A DNA stretch of 64,000 bases, taken from contig NZ_VLKI01000007.1 in the NCBI RefSeq assembly GCF_007830235.1, forward strand, positions 179,477-243,476. Direction: 5' to 3'. The position numbers and the translations under genes are program-made. This document shows, piece by piece, positions 18,171 through 27,200 of this stretch (positions within the stretch are counted from its first letter, which is position 1; each line of letters starts with the position of its first letter). The stretch is from Cytobacillus oceanisediminis. GTDB lineage: Bacteria; Bacillota; Bacilli; Bacillales; Cytobacillaceae. The notes beneath the pieces are model-generated. The model was given only the letters and a program-made list of their open reading frames with translations. It did no database searches and was not told where the DNA came from.

Positions 18171-19613
18171 ATGAGTGAAAAGAAATTCATAAAAACACTT
18201 GGAAATCGAGACGTACTTTCCTTGGCTTTTGGTGCAATGATTGGCTGGGGATGGGTTGTTACTACGGGACTTTGGATCACTGAAGCGGGTTCACTCGGTG
18301 CAATTCTTGCCTTTGTCATTGGAGGATTGCTTGTTACATTCGTTGGTTTAACTTACGCAGAACTTGCATCTGCGCTTCCATTGGCCGGAGGGGAACACGT
18401 TTATAGTTTTAAAGCAATGGGAAGGGTTGCTAGTTTTGTTACAACATGGGCCATTATTTTGGGATATGTTTCTGTAGTAGCATTTGAAGCTGTGGCTCTG
18501 CCGACTGTATTTGAGTATTTGATCCCTAATTATAGTAAAGGATATTTGTACACCATAGCTGATTGGGATGTAACGGTCACATGGGCAGGTGTAGGTATTA
18601 TAGGTTCTATCTTTATCGCGTGGATTAATTATCGGGGGATTAAGTTTTCAACTGCAGCTATGTTTATTTTAACATTATTAATTCTTATAGCGGGTGTCTT
18701 ATTAATATCTGGCAGTTCATTCTCAGGAAACGGGCAAAATATGCAGCCGCTGTTTGAAAAAGGCATGGCTGGCATTTTAACGGTTGTCATTATGACTCCT
18801 TTTATGTTTGTTGGATTTGACGTTATTCCACAGGCAGCAGAAGAGATAAACCTTCCTCAAAAACAAATTGGGAAATTATTAATCGTGTCTGTTATTTTTG
18901 CAATAGTATGGTACATTGCAGTAATTTTCGGCGTTTCCCGAGTGTTAAGTCCTTCAGAAATCGCTCAATCCAATCTTGTTACAGCTGACGCAATGGCAAA
19001 AGCTTTCAATAGTAAAATGATGGGCAATCTTCTTGTCCTCGGGGGTATTGGCGGAATATTAACAAGCTGGATTGGATTTTATGTTGGCGGCAGCCGGGCA
19101 ATATATGCACTTGCAAGGGCAGGCATGCTGCCGAAATCTTTAGGTGAACTCCATCCTAAATATAATACCCCTCATAAAGCAATCTTATTAATTGCAGTGT
19201 TATCAACAGCAGCTCCATTGTTAGGCAGACCTGCGCTAGTTTGGCTGGTGGATGCAGGCGGACTTGGGTTAGTCGTGGCATGGTTTATGGTGGCGTTATC
19301 ATTCGTAATTTTGCGAAAAAAATCTCCAGATATGCAGAGGCCTTTTCGTCTTCAAGGAGGTACATCAATCGGATGGATAGCGGTTATTATGTCTTTGGGC
19401 GTAAGTATTCTTTATATGCCAGGTATGCCTTCAGCACTTATTTGGCCATACGAATGGGTAATCGTATTTGCCTGGATTATCCTGGGATTTTGTTTTTACA
19501 AAATATCCATGTCGAAATACGGAACGGAATACTCGAATAAACATATGAATGATGAAATCGCCAGAGTAATAAAATACGAAGACGAAACGGATATAGAAGA
19601 AAAAAGCAGTTAA
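18171..19613 (+). CDS. APC family amino acid permease
   Basis: This 480-residue membrane protein begins FIKTLGNRDVLSLAFGAMIG and has about 12 membrane segments, as in the amino acid-polyamine-organocation superfamily. The glycine-rich first helix (GAMIGWGWV) is the usual substrate-contact region. It likely imports an amino acid or amine across the cytoplasmic membrane. It follows the aminotransferase in the same direction and may supply its substrate, although the repeat between them contains a terminator-like stem. GTGGAGG precedes the start. Confidence 0.87.
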   Translation: MSEKKFIKTLGNRDVLSLAFGAMIGWGWVVTTGLWITEAGSLGAILAFVIGGLLVTFVGLTYAELASALPLAGGEHVYSFKAMGRVASFVTTWAIILGYVSVVAFEAVALPTVFEYLIPNYSKGYLYTIADWDVTVTWAGVGIIGSIFIAWINYRGIKFSTAAMFILTLLILIAGVLLISGSSFSGNGQNMQPLFEKGMAGILTVVIMTPFMFVGFDVIPQAAEEINLPQKQIGKLLIVSVIFAIVWYIAVIFGVSRVLSPSEIAQSNLVTADAMAKAFNSKMMGNLLVLGGIGGILTSWIGFYVGGSRAIYALARAGMLPKSLGELHPKYNTPHKAILLIAVLSTAAPLLGRPALVWLVDAGGLGLVVAWFMVALSFVILRKKSPDMQRPFRLQGGTSIGWIAVIMSLGVSILYMPGMPSALIWPYEWVIVFAWIILGFCFYKISMSKYGTEYSNKHMNDEIARVIKYEDETDIEEKSS

Positions 19614-19625
19614 TTCTTAATATAG

Positions 19626-19678
19626 CGGTACCAGGCACCTATACACCTAAGCCAACTGATATAGGTACCTGGTACTTT
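19626..19678. repeat. GGTACC palindromic repeat / terminator, copy 1
   Basis: GGTACCAGGCACCTATA pairs with the downstream TATAGGTACCTGGTAC around CCAACT-containing sequence, followed by TTTTTGTG. It lies directly after the permease stop and can act as a terminator. A close copy lies at 21280-21330. Confidence 0.75.
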
Positions 19679-19741
19679 TTGTGTATAAATATGATGTCCC
19701 TGTTTCAAAATAAAAACACTTTCAACAATGGAGGGTACATC

Positions 19742-19885
19742 ATGGGTGAAAAGTGTTTTTATTGTACAGATGATATTGAGGGTAATCATATGCACAGGAT
19801 TACATTTGATGTAGCGGATAGTGAAAGGGAAGAAATACTATGCAGAGATTGTTATCAGGAGTGGCTGCAGGGTATAAAGGGTTAA
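19742..19885 (+). CDS. Small protein with two Cys pairs
   Basis: This 47-residue protein begins MGEKCFYCTDDIEGNH and ends with CRDCYQEWLQ. The two CxxC pairs and intervening His residues suggest a zinc-ribbon-like metal site. GGAGGG is correctly spaced for the ATG at 19742. I do not recognise the family. It lies 22 bases before another small gene, so the two may be cotranscribed. Confidence 0.6.
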   Translation: MGEKCFYCTDDIEGNHMHRITFDVADSEREEILCRDCYQEWLQGIKG

Positions 19886-19907
19886 AAAAGGATTGGAGGT
19901 TTTTGAG

Positions 19908-20087
19908 ATGAATAAAGACAATATTGAATATGGCCAGACTGAAGCGGAGAAGGACCTCAAAAATAGGCAAAGTGAGGGAGTATTAGAAATTAGTTCTACA
20001 GGGTATGGATTGGAGTCTGTTTCAAAAGAAGAAAACAGAACCTCGGAAAACAATCCGGATAATCAATCTGGGTGCGGAGGATTATAA
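19908..20087 (+). CDS. Small acidic hypothetical protein
   Basis: This 59-residue, highly charged protein ends SGCGGL. It has no membrane segment and looks disordered. GGAGG lies before the chosen ATG, and a strong terminator follows it by 3 bases, supporting a real gene. Function unknown. Confidence 0.6.
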   Translation: MNKDNIEYGQTEAEKDLKNRQSEGVLEISSTGYGLESVSKEENRTSENNPDNQSGCGGL

Positions 20088-20090
20088 ATT

Positions 20091-20120
20091 AAAAACGTCT
20101 GCTTAATTGCAGGCGTTTTT
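20091..20120 (+). terminator. Rho-independent terminator
   Basis: AAAAACGTCTGC pairs with GCAGGCGTTTTT around a 6-base loop. It ends the pair of small genes. Confidence 0.85.
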
Positions 20121-20255
20121 AAATGTAAAAAAAAGGTACAACTCAAGTAGCAGTTGGGCAGGAATACCTTTACTTAAAGCTGAATACAATAAGAAAATGG
20201 AAACGACTTCCTAAAAAGAGATACAGGAAGAATATAAAGAAAAGCTGGGGGAAAA

Positions 20256-21278
20256 ATGAGTAAGCGAAATTGGGGAATTTCACTATTGTTGATTGGTAGT
20301 TTAATAGGATTAGCTGGGTGTGCGGAAGAAAGTGTGAAGGAAAAAGAATTAGAGAAGAAAACGGCTGAGGAGCAGGCAAAAGAAGAAGCCCGGGAAGAAG
20401 CCAAGTTAGAGGAGCAAGCTAAAGAGAGGAAAGAAAAAGAAGAAGTAAAGCCAGTCGTCGTTAATGTAATCGATCCAAAAACAAAAGCCATACTAAAATC
20501 GTTTAAACCGGCGGAAATGGGCTTTGGATCCGAGGATGAGAAATACAAAGCAGAACTCGAAAAATGGGCCAGAGAAATAGCAAGAGGAACAGACACAAAG
20601 CAAGGCTACGATCAAAGGATGATTCTCGATAAAATAGGACCTGACGGAAAGGTAATAAAGGGTCAGCCTGAGATTATACTGGAAGAAAGTGAATTAGTTG
20701 AGAAAATTCATGACTCCTCAGTTAGCGGAGGAGATGTTGAACTTCCGCTTTATGTAACAGAAAGCGGGTATAATCCTGAGGATGTTCCTGGCTTGGATGA
20801 AGTTGTAGTTGCTTCTTATACGACCTACTTCAATAGTGGTGTTGCAGGAAGAACGAAAAACATTGAGCTTTCCGCAGAGGCAATCAATAATATAATTCTT
20901 GGTGTCGGGGATCATTTTTCATTTAATTCAACAGTTGGGCCAAGTGACGAAGCCCATGGGTATCAGCCAGCAGAGGAAGCCATTAATGGGAAGCTTGTTA
21001 TGGGTATTGGCGGCGGCATTTGCCAGACATCATCGACTTTATTCAATGCTGTTGATAAAGTCGGAGTCAGTTATGTGGAAAAGCACCATCATTCTGTAAC
21101 AGTAGGCTACGTTCCTAAAGGCCGGGATGCAACTGTCTCTTACGGAGGCAAGGACTTCAGATTCGAAAACACGACTGGTGTACCGCTCCTGGTAAAAGCC
21201 CATTTCGGTAAAGGGGTATTAACCATTGAACTTAGAACCTCCAAACAGTATGAGGGAATGTTTAAGAAAGCAATTTAA
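20256..21278 (+). CDS. VanW family lipoprotein
   Basis: This 340-residue protein has a lipoprotein signal (LLIGSLIGLAGC, lipidated Cys22). A Lys/Glu-rich helical stretch follows (about 25-70), and a C-terminal VanW domain carries the motif GIGGGICQTSSTLFNA (about 245-270). VanW proteins are surface-anchored in Gram-positives, and their biochemical role is not settled. The gene has GCTGGGGGAAAA before the start and is followed by a palindromic terminator, so it appears monocistronic. Confidence 0.88.
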   Translation: MSKRNWGISLLLIGSLIGLAGCAEESVKEKELEKKTAEEQAKEEAREEAKLEEQAKERKEKEEVKPVVVNVIDPKTKAILKSFKPAEMGFGSEDEKYKAELEKWAREIARGTDTKQGYDQRMILDKIGPDGKVIKGQPEIILEESELVEKIHDSSVSGGDVELPLYVTESGYNPEDVPGLDEVVVASYTTYFNSGVAGRTKNIELSAEAINNIILGVGDHFSFNSTVGPSDEAHGYQPAEEAINGKLVMGIGGGICQTSSTLFNAVDKVGVSYVEKHHHSVTVGYVPKGRDATVSYGGKDFRFENTTGVPLLVKAHFGKGVLTIELRTSKQYEGMFKKAI

Positions 21279-21279
21279 T

Positions 21280-21330
21280 CGGTACCAGGCCCCTATGCCA
21301 GTTAAGCCAACTGGTATGGGTACCTGGTAT
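21280..21330. repeat. GGTACC palindromic repeat / terminator, copy 2
   Basis: GGTACCAGGCCCCTATGCC pairs with GGTATGGGTACCTGGTA. The repeat matches the copy at 19626 and again sits directly after a stop codon. Confidence 0.75.
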
Positions 21331-21497
21331 ACTTAAAATAATTATTGAAATATTCAATTAAATATAATATAATTGTTTCAACAAACCGATGACAGCAATT
21401 CTCTTGCTGCATGTACGGCTTGAAATTTTGTTAAAAAGTGTATTTTAAAAAATTGGCTTTGTTCACTTGATCTTCCTTGCCGGAAGACGAGCCTTGG

Positions 21498-21560
21498 ATA
21501 AGAGTCAGTAAAGCGTTCAATGTCCTTAAGACATTGTCTGTTTTGCTGGCTCTTTTTTGT
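21498..21560 (+). terminator. Long stem-loop with T tract upstream of CaiB 2
   Basis: The arms AGAGTCAGTAAA...CAATGTC and GACATTG...TTTGCTGGCTCT form a long imperfect hairpin followed by TTTTTTG, 30 bases before the next gene. It is either the terminator of earlier transcripts or an attenuator for the CaiB-dehydrogenase operon. Between it and the repeat at 21330 I see nothing else. Confidence 0.65.
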
Positions 21561-21588
21561 TTATTAAATGGACGAAAGAGGTGAGAGT

Positions 21589-22776
21589 ATGAGCGGTGCA
21601 CTAGAGGGAATTCGGATTATTGATGTCTCCCGTGTATTGGCGGGCCCTTTTTGCTCAATGATTCTTGGCGATCTGGGGGCAGAAGTTATCAAAATAGAAC
21701 ATTATAAAACAGGCGATGAAACACGCGGTTGGGGTCCACCCTTTGTAAATGGAGAAAGTGCTTATTACTTATGTGCCAATCGCAATAAGCAAAGCATCAC
21801 ATTGAATCTAAAATCAGAAGAGGGAAAAGAAATTTTTCGGAGGCTTGTCACATCAAGTGATATTGTAGTTCAAAACTTTAAATCAGGAACTCTGGAAAAA
21901 ATGGGCTTGGGATATGAAAGTTTAAAAGAGTTGAATCCAACTCTGATTATGGCTTCCATTACCGGATTTGGTTCAACTGGGCCATATAAGGACCTGCCAG
22001 GCTATGACTATATTATTCAGGCGATGAGCGGTCTTATGAGCATTACAGGAGAACCAGATGGAAGTCCTATTAAGGTAGGTGTAGCCATAGCTGATGTACT
22101 TACTGGGCTCTATACATGTATAGGAATCTTGTCAGCGTTACACCATCGCACTCAGACAGGAGAAGGGCAAGAAATTGATATCTCGTTAATGGATTGCCAG
22201 GTTTCTTCATTAATTAATGTCGCAAGCAATTATTTATGCAGTGGAGTGATACCTGGCCGGTTAGGAAACCAGCACCCTAATATTGTTCCTTACCAGGTGT
22301 TTTCTGCAATGGATGGAGAACTGGTTGTAGCAGTAGGGAATGATGAACAGTTTAAACGATTTGCAGCTGTTCTTGGCAGACCAGACTTAGCTGAAATGGA
22401 TGAGTTTATTCATAATGAGAACAGATTGGAGAATAAATCAAAGCTGATTCCGATTTGTGAAGAGCTGATCTCTAATAAAACAAAAAAAGAATGGAAAGAG
22501 ATTTTGGATGAAGCGGGGATTCCTAATGGTCCAATAAATACGGTTAGAGAAATGTTTGATGATCCACAAATAAAAGCCAGAGAGATGGTAGTGGAAATGC
22601 AGCATCCATTAATTAAAGACCTGAAACTGACAGGATCTCCGATAAAACTATCCAAATCACCAGTGAAGATGAGGCATCATCCTCCTCTTTATGGCGAACA
22701 CACGGAAGCAGTATTAGAAAAAATGGGGTACCAGCCGGACGAAATCAAGGAATTTAAACAAAATAAAATTATTTAG
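21589..22776 (+). CDS. CaiB/BaiF family CoA transferase 2
   Basis: This 395-residue class III CoA transferase has IRIIDVSRVLAGPFCSMIL at the start and LPGYDYIIQAMSGLMS with the catalytic Asp. It moves CoA to a free acid from another thioester. The ATG at 21589 follows GAGGTGAGAGT, while the earlier in-frame ATG at 21568 has no ribosome site. It is 11 bases from the dehydrogenase gene and forms a two-gene activation-oxidation unit, in the style of glutarate or crotonobetaine pathways (inference). Confidence 0.9.
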   Translation: MSGALEGIRIIDVSRVLAGPFCSMILGDLGAEVIKIEHYKTGDETRGWGPPFVNGESAYYLCANRNKQSITLNLKSEEGKEIFRRLVTSSDIVVQNFKSGTLEKMGLGYESLKELNPTLIMASITGFGSTGPYKDLPGYDYIIQAMSGLMSITGEPDGSPIKVGVAIADVLTGLYTCIGILSALHHRTQTGEGQEIDISLMDCQVSSLINVASNYLCSGVIPGRLGNQHPNIVPYQVFSAMDGELVVAVGNDEQFKRFAAVLGRPDLAEMDEFIHNENRLENKSKLIPICEELISNKTKKEWKEILDEAGIPNGPINTVREMFDDPQIKAREMVVEMQHPLIKDLKLTGSPIKLSKSPVKMRHHPPLYGEHTEAVLEKMGYQPDEIKEFKQNKII

Positions 22777-22787
22777 GAGGAATTAAT

Positions 22788-23996
22788 ATGATGAATTTCG
22801 AATTAACTGAAGAACAGCAGAGTGTAAAGAAATTAGTAAGAAAGTTTGTAGATAAGGAAATTATCCCTAATATTCAGGAGTGGGACCGCCAAGGCCATTT
22901 TGAACCTTCTATTTTAAAAAAATTAGCCGAGCTTCAATTGATGGGTGTGTGTATTCCTGAGGAATACGGCGGTGTAGGGATGGACTATAATACACTGGCT
23001 ATTGTTTGTGAAGAATTGGAGCGGGGAGATACTGCTTACCGTACAGCAGTTTCAGTCCATACCGGATTAAATAGTATGACTTTGCTGCAGTGGGGATCAG
23101 AGGAACAAAAACAAAAATATTTAGTGCCTCAAGCACAGGGCAAACAGGTTGGGGCATTTGGATTAACTGAACCTAATGCCGGATCAGATGTTGCTGCCAT
23201 GAATTCTACAGCTATACGGGATGGAGACTCCTATATTTTAAATGGATCAAAAACCTGGATTTCACTTTGTGATGCAGCAGATAACTTTCTTATTTTTGCT
23301 AAAACGGAACATGATATAGGCCACAAGGGTATTACAGCTTTTATTGTTGAGCGCAGCTTTCCTGGTGTTGAATCAAAGGCAATTAAAGGCAAGCTGGGAA
23401 TTCGCGCCGGTAACACAGGCGAGGTATTTTTGTCAGATGTTAGGGTCCCGGTATCCAATAGGCTTGGTGAAGAAGGGGAAGGCTTTAAAATTGCCATGTC
23501 TGCGCTGGATAACGGAAGATTTACAGTTGCAGCTGGTGCTGTCGGATTAATCCAGGCAAGTCTGGAAGCAAGCTTAAAATACTGCCACGAACGTAAAACT
23601 TTTGGCAAGGAGATTGGGAAACATCAACTGGTACAGCAAATGATTGCTAATATGAGTGCAAATTTAGAGATATCCAGATTGCTTGTTTTCAAGGCAGGGT
23701 GGCTAAAGAACCAGGGTAAAAGGAATACAAAGGAAACTTCCCTTGCTAAGTGGATTTCATGCAATGCGGCTTTTGAAGCTGCCAATGATGCTGTACAAAT
23801 TCACGGTGCATATGGATATTCAGATGAATACCCAGTCGAGCGTTTCCTAAGAAACTCAAAAGCTCCTGTCATTTATGAAGGCACCAGGGAAATCCATACC
23901 ATCATGCAAGGAGAATACGCTCTGGGCTACAGGGAGGATAAGCCGCTTCGAAAGCAGCTGCCGGCTTGGCCTTTTGAAGAAGTCTCAGTCCATTAA
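22788..23996 (+). CDS. Acyl-CoA dehydrogenase (short-chain/glutaryl-CoA type)
   Basis: This 402-residue flavoprotein has FGLTEPNAGSDVAAM in the middle domain and PVIYEGTREIHTIMQGEYALG at the C terminus, the latter carrying the catalytic Glu. The gene has two adjacent ATG codons after AGGAGGAATTAAT. Pairing with a CaiB transferase suggests that it oxidises the acyl-CoA made by that enzyme. Electrons would go to ETF. Specificity is not visible. Confidence 0.9.
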   Translation: MMNFELTEEQQSVKKLVRKFVDKEIIPNIQEWDRQGHFEPSILKKLAELQLMGVCIPEEYGGVGMDYNTLAIVCEELERGDTAYRTAVSVHTGLNSMTLLQWGSEEQKQKYLVPQAQGKQVGAFGLTEPNAGSDVAAMNSTAIRDGDSYILNGSKTWISLCDAADNFLIFAKTEHDIGHKGITAFIVERSFPGVESKAIKGKLGIRAGNTGEVFLSDVRVPVSNRLGEEGEGFKIAMSALDNGRFTVAAGAVGLIQASLEASLKYCHERKTFGKEIGKHQLVQQMIANMSANLEISRLLVFKAGWLKNQGKRNTKETSLAKWISCNAAFEAANDAVQIHGAYGYSDEYPVERFLRNSKAPVIYEGTREIHTIMQGEYALGYREDKPLRKQLPAWPFEEVSVH

Positions 23997-24095
23997 TTAT
24001 TAAGAACTGGTTTCGTTTATTTCCTTTAAGATAACCTTCTGGAATAGCCGGCTATTCACTCCTCTTTATTAGAGCAAAAAAAGGAGATTCAAATA

Positions 24096-24407
24096 ATGAA
24101 CACATATTTCATCGCAGGGCATGCCAAACTTCCACAAGGAATGGCGGCCAGGAATTTATATGATTCCATTACCATTACGTTGGAATTGGACTTTAAATAC
24201 GGGGTGATCGTCGATTCATCCTGTACACTTGCAACCGAGCATGGAAGGGAGTATATCCGCCAGCTCTTGAGAGGTTATTGTCTGGGTGATGGGGTTGAAG
24301 AACTTATAGAAAGGGTTCAACTCCATTACCGGGGGAAAGCAGGCCAGGCCATTCAGGCAGCTTTAAGGGATGTTTATCTTCAATTTGAATTGGTTTCATA
24401 TAAATAA
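24096..24407 (+). CDS. DUF3870-like protein
   Basis: This 103-residue protein begins MNTYFIAGHAKLPQGMAA and resembles the DUF3870 family, which is often found beside acyl-CoA or CoA-transferase genes. The function is unknown. AAAGGAGA precedes the ATG. It follows the dehydrogenase by 99 bases and is closed by a terminator. The family assignment is from memory of the start motif. Confidence 0.7.
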   Translation: MNTYFIAGHAKLPQGMAARNLYDSITITLELDFKYGVIVDSSCTLATEHGREYIRQLLRGYCLGDGVEELIERVQLHYRGKAGQAIQAALRDVYLQFELVSYK

Positions 24408-24411
24408 TAGT

Positions 24412-24451
24412 ATAGATCTAACCTTTTCAATTCAGGTTAGGTCTTTTTTAA
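24412..24451 (+). terminator. Rho-independent terminator
   Basis: AGATCTAACCT pairs with AGGTTAGGTCT, followed by TTTTTTA. It lies at the end of the CaiB-dehydrogenase-DUF3870 unit. Confidence 0.88.
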
Positions 24452-24587
24452 TCCTATATTTAAAGATAGTGGATTGAGTCCACAGCTATGTGGAAGGTAT
24501 CTCACATTTGTATAGTTAATTAATTTTTCACCATAATTATATTATGTAAACCACTCTCTGATTACCTTCGAACGTCAATTGATATTC

Positions 24588-24968
24588 CTAGCCACCCAAA
24601 TACTCGGTATCATATGAATTTTCTCCGGCATGGACGGATAGGAGAGTATCGGCGTATCCGACGAGCCTGTTAATGACTTCTTCCGAAAAGGCTTGGACGA
24701 TATACTTCATTTCAGGCTGATGGAGGGATGGGTCATCATAAATGATGGTTGTATTAATAAATATTTCTTTTGTGCCATAAAGATTATAGTGAATGATAGC
24801 TTTGCCAGCAGCGCCTTTTGTACGCGGGTCCTGGAAGCCGGGAAGGAACAAATACCATTCTTCTGCAGAGGCTGACCGAAAGTTTTTAGTGAATGTAAGG
24901 CTATCTACAAGTTCTTTCATTTTTTCAAGTGATTTCGATGTTTGTAAATTTACTATTTTTTTATCCAT
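24588..24968 (-). CDS. Hypothetical protein, 126 residues
   Basis: A soluble 126-residue protein (MDKKIVNLQTSKSLEKMKEL at its start) with no motif that I recognise. It is encoded opposite to its neighbours, convergent with the DUF3870 gene and divergent from cstA. Length, codon pattern and isolation in its own frame favour a real gene. The ribosome site is weak. Confidence 0.5.
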   Translation of the reverse strand: MDKKIVNLQTSKSLEKMKELVDSLTFTKNFRSASAEEWYLFLPGFQDPRTKGAAGKAIIHYNLYGTKEIFINTTIIYDDPSLHQPEMKYIVQAFSEEVINRLVGYADTLLSVHAGENSYDTEYLGG

Positions 24969-25056
24969 GATATGCCCGTCCGATCATTTTTACTTTAGGT
25001 TTGCCCTTTCGGAAGGTTTTTATAGACAAAAATCACATTTTAAAATTCTGAATTTA

Positions 25057-25085
25057 TTGACTAATAGGAATCCTTTTTTTATCAT
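25057..25085 (+). promoter_or_regulatory. Sigma-A promoter of cstA
   Basis: TTGACT and TATCAT are separated by exactly 17 bases, about 40 bases before the cstA start. Confidence 0.65.
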
Positions 25086-25125
25086 AAGATTGTAGTATCA
25101 GGTCTTAAAAAGGAGGGATTTATCT

Positions 25126-26868
25126 ATGAATTCAATTTGGCTGGCTGTCATTGGAATGACTGTTTTTGCCATAGGCTACCGTTTTTATTCAAAATGGGTG
25201 GCTGAAAAGATTTACAGGCTTGATCCGAACTATGTAACACCCGCTCATAAGTTTAAGGATGGAGTCGATTTTGTTCCGACCAATAAAAAGGTTCTTTGGG
25301 GGCATCATTTTACCTCAATAGCAGGAGCTGCACCGATTGTCGGCCCGGCAATTGCGGTTTATTGGGGGTGGCTGCCTGCGTTCCTTTGGGTTATTTTAGG
25401 AACAGTGTTTGCTGCCGGTGTCCATGATTTTGGCACCTTGGTATTATCGGTTCGCAATAAAGGCCAATCGGTTGGTACTATTACTAATAGGCTTATTGGC
25501 AAGCGCGCCAAGATGTTGTTCTTATTTATTATTTTAGTCCTTGTACTTATGGTAAACGCTGTTTTTGCCTGGGTTATTTCCAATTTGTTTGTCAAGTTTC
25601 CCGCAAGCGTGCTGCCTGTTTTCATCCAAATTCCGCTAGCCATCTGGATTGGATATGCCGTTTATAAGCGAAAAGCAAGCATGCTGGTTCCATCTCTGAT
25701 TGCACTGGCAGTCATGTATGGTACAGCTGTTTTGGCTAGCCGCGTTCCTGCCTTGCAAATTGACTTGGTCAGTTATTTTGGCGGTGCCGAAAACAATGTT
25801 TTGTTTGGATTGAATGGTGTGGCGATGGCTTTCTTCATCTGGATTATTGTTTTAATGGTGTATTGTTATATTGCATCGACACTGCCGGTATGGAAGCTTT
25901 TGCAGCCTCGTGATTATATTAATTCCCATCAGCTTGTTGTAGGTTTGCTAATTCTTTACCTAGGGTTGGTGTTCCTGCAGCCGAAGGTAACAGCACCGGC
26001 CACAAATGCTGCTGCATCTGATGTTTCTTGGTTTCCGTTATTATTTATAACAATTGCTTGCGGTGCGATTTCCGGTTTCCATGGACTCGTTTCTTCTGGA
26101 ACATCCTCCAAGCAGCTTGATAAAGAGACAGATGCCCGATTTGTCGGATATCTTGGCGCAGTAGGAGAAGGTGTTCTTGCTTTAATCGCAATTATTGCGG
26201 TTGTTACATTCTTCTCTACTCAGGGTGAATTTTTATCCACATACTCGAGCTTTGCTGCAGCAAGTTCCGGCGGTTTAGGAGTCTTCATTCAAGGGGCTGC
26301 CCAATTAGCAACCGGGGTTTGGATACCTGCAGACATTGCCAGCACCATTGTATCGGTTATCGTTGTATCGTTCGCAGCTACAACACTTGATACTTCTGTC
26401 CGTTTGATGCGCTATATCATTGCTGAAATTGGAAGCGAATACAATTTAAAGCCATTAACAAAAACCCATGTGGCAACAACGATTGCTGTGGCTTCCAGTG
26501 CCGCGCTGGTTCTGCTGCCAAAAGGTCCAAATGGTTTCGGCTCAGGCGGATATTTATTATGGCCGCTGTTTGGCACAAGCAACCAGCTTCTTGCCGGCAT
26601 AAGTTTATTGCTGATTTCCATTTGGCTGAAGCGCCAGGGAAGAAACTACCTAGTGACTTTTATCCCAATGGTATTCGTATTCTTCATGACCGTCTGGGCT
26701 ATGATTCAGCAAGTCGTATTCCAGTGGTCTGGTTACGGTTCATCAGATGCTAACATGCTGCTTTTCATTCTTGGCGGCATGATTCTAATCTTTGTATTTT
26801 GGATCATTGTAGAAGCCTTCAGCGCATTCAATAAAGATCATACACCAACTTTGACACAGGACATGTAA
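25126..26868 (+). CDS. cstA: CstA family carbon-starvation transporter
   Basis: This 580-residue membrane protein has the CstA family pattern, including HHFTSIAGAAPIVGPAIAVY near the N terminus and FGTSNQLLAGISLLL near the C terminus. It has about 15 membrane segments. CstA and BtsT relatives take up pyruvate or peptides when carbon is scarce. AAAGGAGGG precedes the ATG. It is followed by a small CC-ending protein and an ArsA-type ATPase, probably in one transcript. Confidence 0.92.
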   Translation: MNSIWLAVIGMTVFAIGYRFYSKWVAEKIYRLDPNYVTPAHKFKDGVDFVPTNKKVLWGHHFTSIAGAAPIVGPAIAVYWGWLPAFLWVILGTVFAAGVHDFGTLVLSVRNKGQSVGTITNRLIGKRAKMLFLFIILVLVLMVNAVFAWVISNLFVKFPASVLPVFIQIPLAIWIGYAVYKRKASMLVPSLIALAVMYGTAVLASRVPALQIDLVSYFGGAENNVLFGLNGVAMAFFIWIIVLMVYCYIASTLPVWKLLQPRDYINSHQLVVGLLILYLGLVFLQPKVTAPATNAAASDVSWFPLLFITIACGAISGFHGLVSSGTSSKQLDKETDARFVGYLGAVGEGVLALIAIIAVVTFFSTQGEFLSTYSSFAAASSGGLGVFIQGAAQLATGVWIPADIASTIVSVIVVSFAATTLDTSVRLMRYIIAEIGSEYNLKPLTKTHVATTIAVASSAALVLLPKGPNGFGSGGYLLWPLFGTSNQLLAGISLLLISIWLKRQGRNYLVTFIPMVFVFFMTVWAMIQQVVFQWSGYGSSDANMLLFILGGMILIFVFWIIVEAFSAFNKDHTPTLTQDM

Positions 26869-26924
26869 AGTTATGGAGGCCGGGGTGACCCGGTCTCTAT
26901 TGTCATTTTGAAAGGAGCAGCAGC

Positions 26925-27188
26925 ATGAGCCTAATGGAAAAGATGAAAAGAGCGATTGCCCTTTATGATGAAATCCTCAAACAGCCGCACAGGACTGAAC
27001 TGGCAAGAGAATTGAGAGATGAAGAGGATCTCTTCATGCTTCTTTGTTTTTCTGAAATGCTCGGGCTTCCAAACCCAGCGTTTTATTACACACTGGAGCT
27101 GTACCCAATGATTATCGAGAGATTCCACGAGTGGCATTTGCGGATGGGCATGGAAAAGTCGCCGCTTGATGGAATCCGCTGCTGTTAG
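26925..27188 (+). CDS. Cory-CC-star type small protein
   Basis: This 87-residue protein ends in GIRCC, with Cys-Cys directly before the stop. It resembles the proteins called cory-CC-star, known from linkage to ArsA-like ATPases. It has no signal or membrane segment and is rich in Leu, Glu and Arg. GAAAGGAG precedes the ATG. It lies 56 bases after cstA and 12 before the ATPase gene. The terminal Cys pair could bind a metal or form a thiol switch, which is inference. Confidence 0.8.
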   Translation: MSLMEKMKRAIALYDEILKQPHRTELARELRDEEDLFMLLCFSEMLGLPNPAFYYTLELYPMIIERFHEWHLRMGMEKSPLDGIRCC

Positions 27189-27200
27189 AAAGGGGAATAA

